NCBI RefSeq assembly: GCF_035784015.1
Contig: NZ_JALKOW010000001.1
DNA length: 64,000 bases
Source: Comamonas sp009360615
Lineage (GTDB): Bacteria; Pseudomonadota; Gammaproteobacteria; Burkholderiales; Burkholderiaceae_C
Reading direction: 5' to 3' (one strand)
Shown here: positions 1 through 10,892 of the stretch, in pieces
Layout of the letters: each line of letters opens with the position of its first letter
Numbering within the stretch: position 1 is the first letter of the stretch
The notes under the pieces: model-generated
What the model saw: the letters and a program-made list of their open reading frames with translations, nothing else
Databases searched by the model: none
Told to the model about the DNA's origin: nothing
Program-made: the position numbers and the translations under genes

Positions 1-144
1 TTCAGGGACAGCCTGGACGACAGGCAGATTGCGGACCTGCTCGGATATTTGCGTGAACGATTTGCACCGGAGGAAAAAGCTTGGCCAGACGATACGAAGA
101 GGATTAACCGGCTGCGCGCGCGGATGCAGGCGCATGCGCCCTAG
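1..144 (+). CDS. C-terminal end of a c-type cytochrome (partial)
   Basis: Frame 1 is open from the first base to a TAG at 142-144, giving 47 residues. It reads SLDDRQIADLLGYLRERFAP followed by EEKAWPD. This is the usual last helix of a c-type cytochrome subunit of periplasmic molybdenum hydroxylases (nicotinate or isoquinoline dehydrogenase type), where the segment D-x-Q-x-A-x-L-x-x-Y-L-R-x-R-F-A-P closes the last haem domain. No CxxCH motif is inside the visible part, so the family call rests on the tail alone. The start and most of the protein lie outside the window. The following MFS porter and MarR gene would fit a catabolic locus, but that is inference. Confidence 0.55.
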   Translation, partial: FRDSLDDRQIADLLGYLRERFAPEEKAWPDDTKRINRLRARMQAHAP

Positions 145-485
145 GGGCGACAACGGGCGGCGGCATGGGCGATGCCGCGGACAGGGATCTCTGGCTCTGG
201 AGGGCTTCCAGGGGCGGGGTCCATACATCTGATGCCGGGGACGGGGGATGGACAGCACGCACGAAGCTCTCGAAAGGCCGACTGTGTGGAATGTGCCCTC
301 CGCCCGGATGCAGATACCGACATCCTGAACCTTTCTCATCGGTCCATGGACATGGCGCCGAGGGGCTGTGTCGTTCTGGATGTGCGATGGGTGGAGAGCA
401 CTGCGCGAATAGGCCGGGGCCGAATGGCGGTGCTTGCAAGAAAGACAGATTCAACAATTGCGATGACTAAAAAAGGAGTCCCTGC
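145..485. other. Non-coding gap between cytochrome and MFS porter
   Basis: About 340 bases with no convincing gene: the overlapping frames here give arginine- and proline-rich translations without recognisable domains. A ribosome binding site (AAAAGGAGTC, 471-480) precedes the MFS start at 486. I see no strong hairpin terminator after the cytochrome gene. Confidence 0.6.
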
Positions 486-1802
486 ATGTCATCTACATAC
501 ATTTCAGTGGAAAAAGGCATCCAGACTGCGGGTGTGGGCAAGTTCCAGTACCGGCTGTTCGTGATCTTCGGCCTGGTCTGGCTGGCGGATGCCATGCAGG
601 TGCTGTCGATTGGTTTCAGCGCGCCGTCCATTGCCAAGACCTTCGGCAAGACCGTGCCCGAGGCGCTGCAGACCGGCACCTTCTTCTTCATCGGCATGCT
701 GATCGGTGCCTTCGTCTTCGGCAGACTGGCCGATCGCATAGGGCGCCGCCCGGTGCTGATGATGGCCGTGGTGATCGATGCCTTTGCGGGAGTGGCTTCG
801 GCCTTTGCGCCCGAGTTTGCCTGGCTGCTGGTGCTTCGCTTCATCACGGGCATCGGCGTGGGAGGCACGCTGCCCGTGGACTACACCATGATGGCCGAGT
901 TCCTGCCCAGCGACCGGCGTGGCCGCTGGCTGGTGCTGCTGGAGTCGTTCTGGGCCGTGGGCACGATCTTCCTGGCCATTTTGGCGCTGGTGGCCGTCAA
1001 CTGGGGCGACGATGCCTGGCGCGTGATCTTCTTCGTGACCGGACTGCCGGCGCTGATCGGCGTGGTGCTGCGTTTCTACATCCCCGAATCTCCCATGTAC
1101 CTGAACCGTAACGGCAAGTCCGAAGAGGCGCGCAAGGTGCTGCAACGGGTGGCCAAGGTCAACGGAGCCTCGTCCGACATCCCGGCCCTGCAGCCCGAGA
1201 AGCAGGAGCGCAAGTCCCTGATCGCACTGTTCTCGCAAGACCTGCGACGTCGCAGTGTCTCGCTGTTCCTGGCCTGGGCGCTGATCTCCATTGCCTACTA
1301 CGGCGTCTTCGTCTACCTTCCCGTCAAGCTCAGCAGCGAAGGCTTTGCCTTCATGCGCGGCCAGGTCTTCCTGGTGGTGCTGGCGCTGGTGCAATTGCCC
1401 GGCTTTGCGCTGTCGGCCTATGGCGTGGAGCGCTGGGGCCGCAAGCCCACGCTGATCGGCTTTCTGTTGCTCAGTGCCGTGGGCTGCATGCTTTACAGCC
1501 TGGGATCGTCGCCGTTCGTGGTGATCGGATCGACGCTGCTGATGAGCTTCTCTCTGCTGGGCACCTGGGGTGCGCTGTATGCCTTCACGCCGGAGGTCTA
1601 CCCGACCGACCTGCGCGCCAGCGGCATGGGCATGGCAGGTGCCGTGGCGCGCTTCGGCGGCCTGTTTGCCCCGGCCATCATCGCGCCCATCATGGCCACA
1701 CACTTCACCTGGGCCCTGGCGGTGCTGTCTGCCATGCTGGTGGGCGGTGCGCTGTCGATCTGGGCGGTGGACGTGGAATCGCGCAACCGGGCGCTGGATT
1801 GA
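486..1802 (+). CDS. MFS transporter, NiaP/sugar-porter-like (12 TM)
   Basis: A 438-residue membrane protein of the major facilitator superfamily, expected to import a small organic anion or aromatic acid with protons across the inner membrane. Visible hallmarks are the loop 2-3 motif GRLADRIGRRPVL near residue 80, the GIGVGGTLPVDYTMMAEFLP segment in TM4-5, a charged central loop around residues 215-250, and the second-half signature ERWGRKPTLIG near 320. The EFLPSDRRGRW and FTPEVYPTDLRASGMG stretches are typical of the metabolite:H+ symporter (NiaP, SV2-like) branch. A good ribosome binding site (AAAAGGAGTCCCTGC) precedes the ATG. A strong hairpin follows the stop. With a Mo-hydroxylase-type cytochrome before it and a MarR gene after it, a nicotinate-like substrate is possible but unproven. 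Confidence 0.8.
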   Translation: MSSTYISVEKGIQTAGVGKFQYRLFVIFGLVWLADAMQVLSIGFSAPSIAKTFGKTVPEALQTGTFFFIGMLIGAFVFGRLADRIGRRPVLMMAVVIDAFAGVASAFAPEFAWLLVLRFITGIGVGGTLPVDYTMMAEFLPSDRRGRWLVLLESFWAVGTIFLAILALVAVNWGDDAWRVIFFVTGLPALIGVVLRFYIPESPMYLNRNGKSEEARKVLQRVAKVNGASSDIPALQPEKQERKSLIALFSQDLRRRSVSLFLAWALISIAYYGVFVYLPVKLSSEGFAFMRGQVFLVVLALVQLPGFALSAYGVERWGRKPTLIGFLLLSAVGCMLYSLGSSPFVVIGSTLLMSFSLLGTWGALYAFTPEVYPTDLRASGMGMAGAVARFGGLFAPAIIAPIMATHFTWALAVLSAMLVGGALSIWAVDVESRNRALD

Positions 1803-1836
1803 TGACGGCCTGAGCTGACTGAAATGTCGGCTCGGC

Positions 1837-1876
1837 AAAAAGGCCAGAAGGATTTTTCCTTCTGGCCTTTGTTTTT
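1837..1876. terminator. Bidirectional intrinsic terminator between MFS and MarR genes
   Basis: A perfect 12-bp stem (1841-1852 with 1857-1868) closes a TTTT loop. It is followed by TTGTTTTT on the plus strand and preceded by AAAA, so it can terminate both convergent genes. Confidence 0.9.
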
Positions 1877-1892
1877 CTGGGGCTGCAACGGC

Positions 1893-2357
1893 TCAATCCG
1901 CCTCGCCACCTTCCAGCATCTTCTTGAGCAGGAAGTCCAGCGCCAGGCGCTCGGCCGGATTGAGCTTGCCGTAGGTGCTTTCGGTGATCTGCTTGGCGAA
2001 GGGTTCCATGTCGCGCACCAGGTCCTGGCCGGCCTGCGTGAGGTTGATGACGACCTTGCGCCGGTCGATGCGGTCATGGTCCACCTGCACCAGTTCGCGC
2101 TGCTTGAGCCGGTCCACCACGCCGCGAATGGTAGCCTGGTCGATCACCGTGGCCTTCACGATGTCGGCCAGCGAGCTGCCCCGGTTGTCGCGCACCGAGC
2201 ACAGCACCACGAACTGTGCCGCCGTGAGCTGAGAGTCGGGTATGTACTGCTGAAAAAGCGCCGCATGCCGTTGATAGACGCGCCTTAGCAGGTGGCCGAT
2301 CTGGTCCGAAAAGTGATAGCCATCCTGTGACGTCATGGCTGATGGCGGATGAATCAT
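1893..2357 (-). CDS. MarR-family transcriptional regulator
   Basis: About 154 residues with the MarR winged-helix layout: an N-terminal dimerisation helix (SDQIGHLLRRVYQRHAALFQ), the recognition region DIVKATVIDQATIRGVVDRL, and the wing DRRKVVINLTQAGQDLV. The ATVIDQATIRGVVDRLK stretch resembles NicR, the MarR repressor of nicotinate degradation in Pseudomonas putida, as I remember that family. The start is uncertain: ATG at 2357 (MIHPPSAM) or ATG at 2336 (MTSQDGY); neither has a clear ribosome binding site, and an upstream in-frame ATG at 2417 gives an unlikely leader. It is convergent with the MFS gene across a shared terminator and divergent from the formate dehydrogenase operon, so it could control either. 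Confidence 0.85.
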   Translation of the reverse strand: MIHPPSAMTSQDGYHFSDQIGHLLRRVYQRHAALFQQYIPDSQLTAAQFVVLCSVRDNRGSSLADIVKATVIDQATIRGVVDRLKQRELVQVDHDRIDRRKVVINLTQAGQDLVRDMEPFAKQITESTYGKLNPAERLALDFLLKKMLEGGEAD

Positions 2358-2645
2358 GGTGCGTCTGAGCTTACCAAAAATCACGCCAGCCACCGTGATC
2401 TGGGACAAGCCAGGCATGCCTGCGAGACGCGGCAGTACTCCATCACGACAGAACCGGCGTCAGGGGCGATGGATCAGGGCGTGCAGGCAGACGGGCGTGG
2501 GCTTTGTGCTCATTTGCGGCTTGAATGGCGCAATCAGGAATATGAATTTGACGACATGCCGGACAGGGCTTGAAATGGCAGACGAGACAGAGCGCCTGCG
2601 GACCGGACCGCGCCGCTTCCACAACGAAAGCCAGTTGGGACATCC

Positions 2646-4799
<2,154 letters not shown>

Positions 4800-4809
4800 G
4801 GAGAGAGCC

Positions 4810-7740
4810 ATGCTGGAACATCTGAAGAACACCGATTGCGGAACGCCTGCCAGCCTGTCCGAGGAACGGGTCACGCTGCATATCGACGGCCGCGAGGTCA
4901 CCGTGCCCAAGGGCACATCGCTGATGCGCGCTGCCGTCGATGGCGGCATCAAGGTGCCCAAGCTCTGTGCGACGGATTCGCTGGAGCCCTTTGGCTCCTG
5001 CCGGCTGTGTCTGGTGCAGATCGAGGGACGCAAGGGCTTTCCTGCGTCCTGCACCACGCCTGCCGAAGCGGGCATGAAGGTTCGCACCCAGAGTCCTCAG
5101 CTGCAGGAGCTGCGCAAGGGTGTGATGGAGCTCTACATTTCCGACCACCCGCTCGATTGCCTGACATGCTCGTCCAACGGGGATTGCGAGCTGCAGGACA
5201 TGGCCGGAGTGGTCGGCCTGCGCGAGGTGCGTTACGGCATGGAGGGAGCCAACCACTTCAAGGGGGAAGCCCGGGCCGAGGTCGATGTCTCGAATCCCTA
5301 TTTCAACTACGACCCCAGCAAGTGCATTGTCTGCAACCGCTGTGTGCGTGCCTGCGAGGAGACGCAAGGCACGTTTGCGCTGACGATCACCGGACGCGGT
5401 TTCGAGTCGCGCATCACGGCAGGCCAGGGCGACAGCTTCATGGCCAGCGACTGCGTGAGCTGCGGCGCCTGCGTACAGGCCTGCCCCACGGCCACCTTGC
5501 AGGAGAAGACCGTGGTCGAGCTGGGCCAGGGAGAGCACAGCGAGATCACCACCTGCGCCTACTGCGGCGTGGGTTGCGGATTCAAGGCCGAGATGAAGGG
5601 CGATCAGGTGGTGCGCATGGTGCCGTGGAAGGACGGCAAGGCCAACGAAGGCCATGCCTGCGTCAAGGGGCGCTTTGCCTGGGGCTATGCCACGCACAAG
5701 GATCGCATCACCCAACCCATGATCCGCGCGAAGATCACGGACCCCTGGCGCGAAGTGAGCTGGGAGGAGGCCATAGCCCATGCGGCCGGGGAGTTCCGCC
5801 GCATCCAGGCCAGGCATGGCAGGGATTCGGTCGGCGGCATCACCTCGTCGCGCTGCACCAACGAGGAAACCTATCTGGTGCAGAAGCTCATCCGCGCCGC
5901 CTTCGGAAACAACAATGTCGATACCTGTGCGCGCGTTTGCCACTCGCCCACCGGTTATGGGCTGGGTCAGACCTATGGTACGTCGGCGGGCACGCAGACC
6001 TTCAAGTCGGTGGAGCACTCCGATGTGATCATGGTGATCGGCGCCAATCCCACGGCGGCGCACCCGGTGTTCGGCTCGCGCATGAAAAAGCGCCTGCGTG
6101 GCGACGCCCGGCGTGGGGACGCCCGGCAAGCACGCGCCGGCTTGATCGTGATCGACCCGCGCGAGATCGAGCTCGTCAAATCGCCCCATGTCAAGGCCGA
6201 CTACCACCTCCAGCTCAAGCCTGGAACCAATGTGGCCATGATCACGGCGCTGGCCCATGTGATCGTCACCGAGGGCTGGCTGGCCGACTCCTATATTGAC
6301 GAGCGCTGTGACGCCAAGTCCTTTGCACAATGGAAGGAGTTTGTTGCCAGGCCAGAGAACTCGCCCGAGGCCACGGCCGAAATCACCGGCGTGGCACCGG
6401 AGCTGGTGCGCGGTGCTGCGCGGCTGTACGCACGCGGGGCGGCGGATCATCCCGCAGGCCGTCCAGTGAACTCCGCCATCTATTACGGCCTGGGTGTGAC
6501 CGAGCATGCGCAGGGCTCGACCATGGTCATGGGCATTGCCAATCTGGCCATGGCCACGGGCAATGTGGGCCGCGAAGGCGTGGGCGTAAATCCCTTGCGC
6601 GGGCAGAACAATGTCCAGGGCTCCTGCGACATGGGCAGCTTTCCGCATGAGCTGCCGGGCTATCGCCATATCTCCGACAGCATCACTCGCGCTGAGTTTG
6701 AGGGTGCCTGGGGGGTGACGCTGAATCCCGAGCCGGGCCTGCGCATTCCCAATATGTTCGAGGCTGCGCTGGAAGGCAGCTTCATGGGACTGTACTGTGA
6801 GGGCGAGGACATTGTGCAGTCGGACCCCAACACACAGCATGTGACGGCAGCGCTGTCGGCCATGGAATGCGTCGTGGTGCAGGACATTTTCCTCAACGAA
6901 ACCGCCAAGTACGCCCACGTATTCCTGCCCGGATCGTCCTTCATGGAAAAGGATGGCACGTTCACCAACGCCGAGCGGCGCATCTCGCGCGTGACCCGGC
7001 TCATGCAGCCGCTGGCGGGCTATGCCGACTGGGAGGTGACGCAGCTCCTGTCCAATGCGCTGGGCTACCCCATGAATTATGGTCACCCGCGCGAAATCAT
7101 GGCCGAGATTGCGGCGCTGACCCCCACCTTTGCGGGTGTGAGCTACGAGAAGATCGAGCGTCTGGGCAGCGTGCAGTGGCCCTGCAACGAAGGCACCGAA
7201 GAGGCGGGGACGGCCATCATGCACCAGGACAAGTTTGTGCGTGGCAAGGGACGCTTCGTCATCACCCAGTACGTAGCCACCGACGAAAAGGTCACGCAGC
7301 GCTTTCCGCTGCTGCTGACCACGGGGCGCATCCTCTCGCAGTACAACGTGGGCGCGCAGACGCGTCGCACGGCCAACAGCCTGTGGCACGGCGAGGACCG
7401 GCTCGAGATCCATCCGCATGACGCACAGGACAGAGGCATCCGCGAGGGAGACTGGGTGGGCATTGAAAGCCGCTCCGGCCAGACGGTGTTGCGTGCCACG
7501 GTGACCGAGCGCATACAGCCGGGGGTGGTCTACACCACCTTCCATTTTCCCGAGTCTGGCGCGAATGTGATCACCACCGACAGTTCGGACTGGGCCACCA
7601 ACTGCCCCGAGTACAAGGTGACGGCCGTGCAGGTGCTGCCTGTGGCGCAGCCTTCAAGCTGGCAGCAGGGCTACCGGCGTTTCAACGACCAGCAGCTCCG
7701 TCATCTCGCCGTGGCTCAGCTCGAAGCGGGAGGTCGCTGA
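4810..7740 (+). CDS. fdsA: NAD-dependent formate dehydrogenase, alpha (molybdenum) subunit
   Basis: The 976-residue catalytic subunit oxidises formate to CO2 at a Mo/W bis-MGD centre. Domains in order: an N-terminal [2Fe-2S] ferredoxin fold (CRLC near residues 63-66), a NuoG-type His/Cys region (DHPLDCLTCSSNGDCELQ), two [4Fe-4S] clusters (CIVCNRCVRACEE and CVSCGACVQACP), a further [4Fe-4S] motif CAYCGVGC, then the molybdopterin oxidoreductase fold and the C-terminal molydopterin dinucleotide-binding domain. The Mo ligand is Cys377 in CARVCHSPTG; no selenocysteine is needed. The start follows GGAGAGAGCC. The stop overlaps the next ATG by one base, which suggests translational coupling with the delta subunit. 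Length and domain order match FdsA/FdhF of soluble formate dehydrogenases. Confidence 0.95.
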   Translation: MLEHLKNTDCGTPASLSEERVTLHIDGREVTVPKGTSLMRAAVDGGIKVPKLCATDSLEPFGSCRLCLVQIEGRKGFPASCTTPAEAGMKVRTQSPQLQELRKGVMELYISDHPLDCLTCSSNGDCELQDMAGVVGLREVRYGMEGANHFKGEARAEVDVSNPYFNYDPSKCIVCNRCVRACEETQGTFALTITGRGFESRITAGQGDSFMASDCVSCGACVQACPTATLQEKTVVELGQGEHSEITTCAYCGVGCGFKAEMKGDQVVRMVPWKDGKANEGHACVKGRFAWGYATHKDRITQPMIRAKITDPWREVSWEEAIAHAAGEFRRIQARHGRDSVGGITSSRCTNEETYLVQKLIRAAFGNNNVDTCARVCHSPTGYGLGQTYGTSAGTQTFKSVEHSDVIMVIGANPTAAHPVFGSRMKKRLRGDARRGDARQARAGLIVIDPREIELVKSPHVKADYHLQLKPGTNVAMITALAHVIVTEGWLADSYIDERCDAKSFAQWKEFVARPENSPEATAEITGVAPELVRGAARLYARGAADHPAGRPVNSAIYYGLGVTEHAQGSTMVMGIANLAMATGNVGREGVGVNPLRGQNNVQGSCDMGSFPHELPGYRHISDSITRAEFEGAWGVTLNPEPGLRIPNMFEAALEGSFMGLYCEGEDIVQSDPNTQHVTAALSAMECVVVQDIFLNETAKYAHVFLPGSSFMEKDGTFTNAERRISRVTRLMQPLAGYADWEVTQLLSNALGYPMNYGHPREIMAEIAALTPTFAGVSYEKIERLGSVQWPCNEGTEEAGTAIMHQDKFVRGKGRFVITQYVATDEKVTQRFPLLLTTGRILSQYNVGAQTRRTANSLWHGEDRLEIHPHDAQDRGIREGDWVGIESRSGQTVLRATVTERIQPGVVYTTFHFPESGANVITTDSSDWATNCPEYKVTAVQVLPVAQPSSWQQGYRRFNDQQLRHLAVAQLEAGGR

Positions 7741-7979
7741 TGGATGCGAGCAACCTGATCCGCATGGCCAATCGCATCGCCGAGTTCTTCGAGGCCATGC
7801 CCGAGCATGAAGAGGCTCTGGACGGTGTGGCCCAGCATATTCTGAAGTTCTGGGAGCCGCGCATGCGGCTTCGCATTCTGGCTGCCTTGAACGAGCCGTG
7901 CGAGGCTGCGCAGTTGAGGCCTCTGGTGCGCGAAGCCCTGCACAGGCATGCCGCGCTGCTGGGACATGTGCAGTCTTAG
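7740..7979 (+). CDS. fdsD: Formate dehydrogenase delta subunit
   Basis: A 79-residue protein with the FdsD signature: NLIRMANRIAEFFEA at the start and HILKFWEPRMRLRIL in the middle. In Cupriavidus and Rhodobacter FdsD is a small subunit or maturation partner of the soluble formate dehydrogenase. It begins one base inside the fdsA stop codon (TGATG). The gene order here is GB-A-D. The sulfurtransferase-like accessory gene fdsC, which lies between fdsA and fdsD in Cupriavidus, is absent, so cofactor sulfuration would have to be supplied from elsewhere. Confidence 0.9.
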   Translation: MDASNLIRMANRIAEFFEAMPEHEEALDGVAQHILKFWEPRMRLRILAALNEPCEAAQLRPLVREALHRHAALLGHVQS

Positions 7980-8012
7980 CGCAACGAACAGCACAGAGAC
8001 GGCATGTGTCCG

Positions 8013-8030
8013 CCCGCAATGTGTTGCGGG
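8013..8030. other. Perfect short hairpin after fdsD
   Basis: CCCGCAA and TTGCGGG (7 bp) enclose a TGTG loop. No T-run follows, so it is not a terminator by itself; it may protect the 3' end of the fds message or be fortuitous. Confidence 0.4.
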
Positions 8031-8058
8031 TATATTGGGTCTCCAGATCCCTGATCTG

Positions 8059-8095
8059 AGCCGCAGCCTGCGATCGAATGGCCGCGGCTTTTTTT
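8059..8095 (+). terminator. Intrinsic terminator of the formate dehydrogenase operon
   Basis: AGCCGC and GCGGCT arms, extended by GCC/GGC after one mismatch, are followed by seven T residues. The hairpin sits immediately before the start of the EamA gene, so it separates that gene from the fds operon. Confidence 0.85.
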
Positions 8096-8108
8096 GTTGA
8101 CCATCTTC

Positions 8109-9038
8109 ATGACTTCCGAATCCGTCAAAAGCTCGTTGATGAGCGCCCATCTGCGTCTTCTGGGCATGGCCCTGATGTGGGGCGCTTCCTGGCCGGCAGG
8201 CCGCATTCTGGCGCTCAACATGCCGCCTTTGGCGGCATCGGCGCTGCGCTTTTTGCTGGCCGCGACCCTGTTGCTGCCCTGGCTGCACTTCTCGGGCGGG
8301 CTGGGGGCTCTCAGGCACTGGTCTGCCAGGACCTGGCTGGGCATGTTCGCAGCAGGCGCGACCGGGGTGTTCGGCTATGCCAGCTTTTTCCTCACGGGGC
8401 TGCAGCATCTGCCTGCAGGAAAGGCGGCGTTGCTCATCACGCTCAACCCCGTGGTCACGCTGGCGTTCGCCGTGTGGCTTTTCAAGGAGCGCATCAACGC
8501 CACCATTGCCCTGGGGATGCTGCTGGCGGCCTGCGGTGCCGTGGTGGTCATCTCGCATGGCGACCCGCTGCAATTGCTCAATGGAGCGGTGGGGGTGGGC
8601 GAAATGCTGATTCTGGGCTGCGTGGCCTGCTGGGTGTGCTATACGCTGATCGGCCGTGCCATGCTGGCCGGCGTGGACGCGCTCGCCGCCACCACCGTGA
8701 CCTCCATTTTCGGTGCCCTGTTGCTCCTGATCGCCAGCCTCGTGCTGGAAGGCATGCAGGGGCTGGTTTCCGCATTTCAGGCCAGTGGCACGGCCTGGAC
8801 GGCCATGGTCTTCATGGCCTACGGTTCCACGGCCCTGGCCTATGCCTGGTACTTCGCGGGCGTCAAATCCCTGGGGGCAGGGGCCGCCTCGGGCTATATC
8901 ACGCTGGTGCCGGTGATCGGCGTGATGCTTTCGGCCTTGCTTCTGGGAGAAAGCGTTGACGGCTCCATGCTGCTGGGCGGCGCGATGGCCGTGCTGGGCA
9001 CGGGTGTGATGAACTGGGGGCGCCGCACGGGGACCTGA
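8109..9038 (+). CDS. EamA-family (DMT superfamily) exporter
   Basis: About 309 residues with ten predicted hydrophobic helices in two EamA repeats. Repeat 1 contains MWGASWPAGRIL, FFLTGLQHLPAGKAALLITLNPVVTLAFA and FKERIN; repeat 2 contains MVFMAYGSTALAYAWYFAGVKSLGAGAASGYITLVPVIGVMLSALLLGE. These proteins export amino acids or other metabolites through the inner membrane; the substrate cannot be told. ATG 8109 is taken as the start; TTG codons just upstream lie inside the terminator T-run and are unlikely, and an internal ATG at 8139 (MSAHLRLL) is also possible. It stands alone between the fds terminator and a convergent hypothetical gene. Confidence 0.85.
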   Translation: MTSESVKSSLMSAHLRLLGMALMWGASWPAGRILALNMPPLAASALRFLLAATLLLPWLHFSGGLGALRHWSARTWLGMFAAGATGVFGYASFFLTGLQHLPAGKAALLITLNPVVTLAFAVWLFKERINATIALGMLLAACGAVVVISHGDPLQLLNGAVGVGEMLILGCVACWVCYTLIGRAMLAGVDALAATTVTSIFGALLLLIASLVLEGMQGLVSAFQASGTAWTAMVFMAYGSTALAYAWYFAGVKSLGAGAASGYITLVPVIGVMLSALLLGESVDGSMLLGGAMAVLGTGVMNWGRRTGT

Positions 9039-9055
9039 AGCTGCTTGCGACCTGC

Positions 9056-9379
9056 TTAAAGCGGATCGTATCGCGCATATTTTGGGTTGAACCAGCGCAG
9101 ATCCTGCTTGCCCAGGGTGTGCAGATGAGCCTTGGCCTGCAGCAGCAGCGGCCGCTGCAAGTCCTTGAGCTGCAAGGCGCGTGATTTACCCGCGGTCTCC
9201 AGGCGAAGCACACTCGCCTGCGCGCTGGTGTCGCTGTAACTGCGCACCACCAGGCTCAGATTGCCCAGCGTGAAGCGGTAGATGTCGTATTCGTAGTAGT
9301 ACTCGTAAACGCCCTCGGCATCGGGCTCACTGGCGTCGATATGGTGGCTGCATTCCACCTGCAGGCCATCGGTGCTCAT
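9056..9379 (-). CDS. Conserved hypothetical protein
   Basis: A 107-residue protein I do not recognise. It is soluble, begins MSTDGLQVECSHHIDASEPD, has an acidic tyrosine-rich stretch (EYYYEYDIYRF) suited to a beta-strand, and ends with a basic helix and WFNPKYARYDPL. Codon use looks like that of its neighbours. It lies three bases downstream of the CbrC-like gene, so the two are probably cotranscribed. No signal peptide or membrane segment is visible. Confidence 0.6.
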   Translation of the reverse strand: MSTDGLQVECSHHIDASEPDAEGVYEYYYEYDIYRFTLGNLSLVVRSYSDTSAQASVLRLETAGKSRALQLKDLQRPLLLQAKAHLHTLGKQDLRWFNPKYARYDPL

Positions 9380-9382
9380 GCC

Positions 9383-9922
9383 TTAGCTGCCATCGGTGTG
9401 CAGCCGGTGCGTGCCGCACTTCACGCAGCGAAACAGGTAGCCGCCCACCGGATCACCGGTCTTGCTGATGGCCTGCAGATAGCGCTGTGGCATGTTGGCA
9501 ATATCGGCTTGCAACTCCTGCTCCAGCTGCTTGATTTCGGTATGGTCGGTGTAACCTACAAAGGCGCAGGGCTGATCGCAATGCACCAGCCATTGCTCCT
9601 GCTGCCAGCTGTGATAGCTGGGCGTGCGCTCGCAGACTTCCTGCAGCAGCAGGCGATCCATGGCGATGCTGTCAGGTTCGTCGGGATCGGCGCTCACGCC
9701 TTCAATACCCAGGTAGTCGTTGAATTCACCCTCGTAGCGCCGGGCTGCGCTGCCGTCGGCAATGCACCAGGGGCAGAGATAGTCGGGCTCTTCGCGGCTG
9801 TAAAACGAGCTGTTGTACTTGAGCTCACGCGCTTGGCCGCAGCAGGAGCAGATACCGCTTTCGGCCACAAACAGGTTCAGCGCATAGGCATGGGGGCTGA
9901 GACGAAATTTCGGCAAATCCAT
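9383..9922 (-). CDS. CbrC-like (UPF0167) protein
   Basis: About 179 residues. The family is recognisable by the paired zinc-ribbon-like cysteines CSCCGQ and YLCPWCIADG, the block FSAxx-like ARRYEGEFND, the W..HC..PC segment (WLVHCDQPCAFVGY), and the C-terminal FRCVKCG. CbrC of E. coli is linked to colicin E2 tolerance, and the biochemical role is unknown. ATG 9922 is chosen because GGAGATCTCC lies just before it; an in-frame ATG at 9934 has no such site. The stop is 3 bases before the next gene on the same strand. Confidence 0.78.
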   Translation of the reverse strand: MDLPKFRLSPHAYALNLFVAESGICSCCGQARELKYNSSFYSREEPDYLCPWCIADGSAARRYEGEFNDYLGIEGVSADPDEPDSIAMDRLLLQEVCERTPSYHSWQQEQWLVHCDQPCAFVGYTDHTEIKQLEQELQADIANMPQRYLQAISKTGDPVGGYLFRCVKCGTHRLHTDGS

Positions 9923-9934
9923 GGAGATCTCCAT

Positions 9935-10426
9935 TCAGGTCTGGCGATTCAGGGCGATGGTTTGCAGCAGATTCTGGCAAGCGTCCTCGATCAGATCGAG
10001 CACATGCTCGAAGCCGCGCTCGCCACCGTAATAGGGGTCGGGCACTTCCGGGTCGCCGAAGCGCTGGCAGTAATCGGTCAGTCGATGCAGCCGCTCTTGC
10101 TGTGCAGGACTGGCGAGGCGGCGGGCGGCGGTTTCATTGGCGCTGTCCATCACCAGTACCAGATCGAAAGCGTCGAAATCCTGCTTCGTCAGCTGCCGCG
10201 CACGCTGCCCGCTGAGGTCATAGCCCCGGCGGCGCGCATGCTGCTGGCTGCGGGCATCGGGGGGCTCGCCCACGTGATAGCCGTGCGTGCCGGCGGAGTC
10301 CACTTGCACCCGATGCTGCAGACCCGCATCCGCGACCATTTTTTCTAGCACGCCATGGGCTGTGGGGCTGCGGCAGATGTTTCCGGTGCAAACCATCAGA
10401 ACGCGAACGGGTTTGGCGGCAGTCAT
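9935..10426 (-). CDS. Low-molecular-weight protein tyrosine phosphatase
   Basis: A 163-residue cytoplasmic phosphatase with the P-loop C(X)5R near the N terminus: VCTGNICRSPTAHG, nucleophile Cys13 and Arg19. The general acid is in PEVPDPYYGG near residue 130. It hydrolyses phosphotyrosine on proteins or small aryl phosphates. In betaproteobacteria this stand-alone form is common and not tied to capsule operons. The start overlaps the stop of the upstream coiled-coil membrane gene by an ATGA, so the two are translationally coupled. A longer open frame upstream has no family support. Confidence 0.92.
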   Translation of the reverse strand: MTAAKPVRVLMVCTGNICRSPTAHGVLEKMVADAGLQHRVQVDSAGTHGYHVGEPPDARSQQHARRRGYDLSGQRARQLTKQDFDAFDLVLVMDSANETAARRLASPAQQERLHRLTDYCQRFGDPEVPDPYYGGERGFEHVLDLIEDACQNLLQTIALNRQT

Positions 10427-10791
10427 GGCTGATCTTTCGCTGTGGCTTGTACCTCGGCCATCCTGGTTTCCAGTGTGCGGATCTGGGTCTTGAGCTGGCG
10501 CAGGCTGCTTTGCATGGTCACTCCCAGCAGCCGGCGCATGCCTTCGAAGAACAGCACCATGAACAGGACCACGGGCAGCACGCCCCAGCGCAGCCAGGGC
10601 GAGGCTTGGTTGATCCAGGCCACGGCGCAGACCCCCACGGCCATGGCCACGGCAAGATAGTTCCATTTCCTCGAGCTTTGCATCTTGCGTTCGTACTTCT
10701 GCGCAGTGGCCTCGAGCTGCTGCTCGGTGGCTCTGAGTCTGGCAATGGACGCCTGAATCTCTTCAAGGCTGGCGGGCTTGTCTGACGGCAT
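10423..10791 (-). CDS. Coiled-coil protein with two membrane segments
   Basis: A 122-residue protein of unknown function. Residues 1-40 are a charged helix (SLEEIQASIARLRATEQQLEATAQKYERKMQ) with coiled-coil spacing. Two hydrophobic helices follow (WNYLAVAMAVGVCAVAWI and WGVLPVVLFMVLFFEGM), then a second charged helix (LRQLKTQIRTLETRMAEVQ). This hairpin topology would place both coiled coils in the cytoplasm. It overlaps the phosphatase gene by four bases and may be its partner; that is inference from context. Confidence 0.7.
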   Translation of the reverse strand: MPSDKPASLEEIQASIARLRATEQQLEATAQKYERKMQSSRKWNYLAVAMAVGVCAVAWINQASPWLRWGVLPVVLFMVLFFEGMRRLLGVTMQSSLRQLKTQIRTLETRMAEVQATAKDQP

Positions 10792-10892
10792 AGGGCAGAT
10801 GGTCGTTAAGAGTGATGGCGGGCGTCATGCCTGCATGACTCCGGTTTGATCGCTGAAAGTGCTTGATGGAACAACGATACGGCGATTGGGAA

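Noticed and set aside
145..564. Frames of 100 to 130 codons ahead of the MFS gene
   Set aside because: They have no domains, and two overlap the MFS start in other frames.
8094..8099. TTG starts for the EamA protein
   Set aside because: They lie inside the T-run of the fds terminator, with no ribosome binding site.
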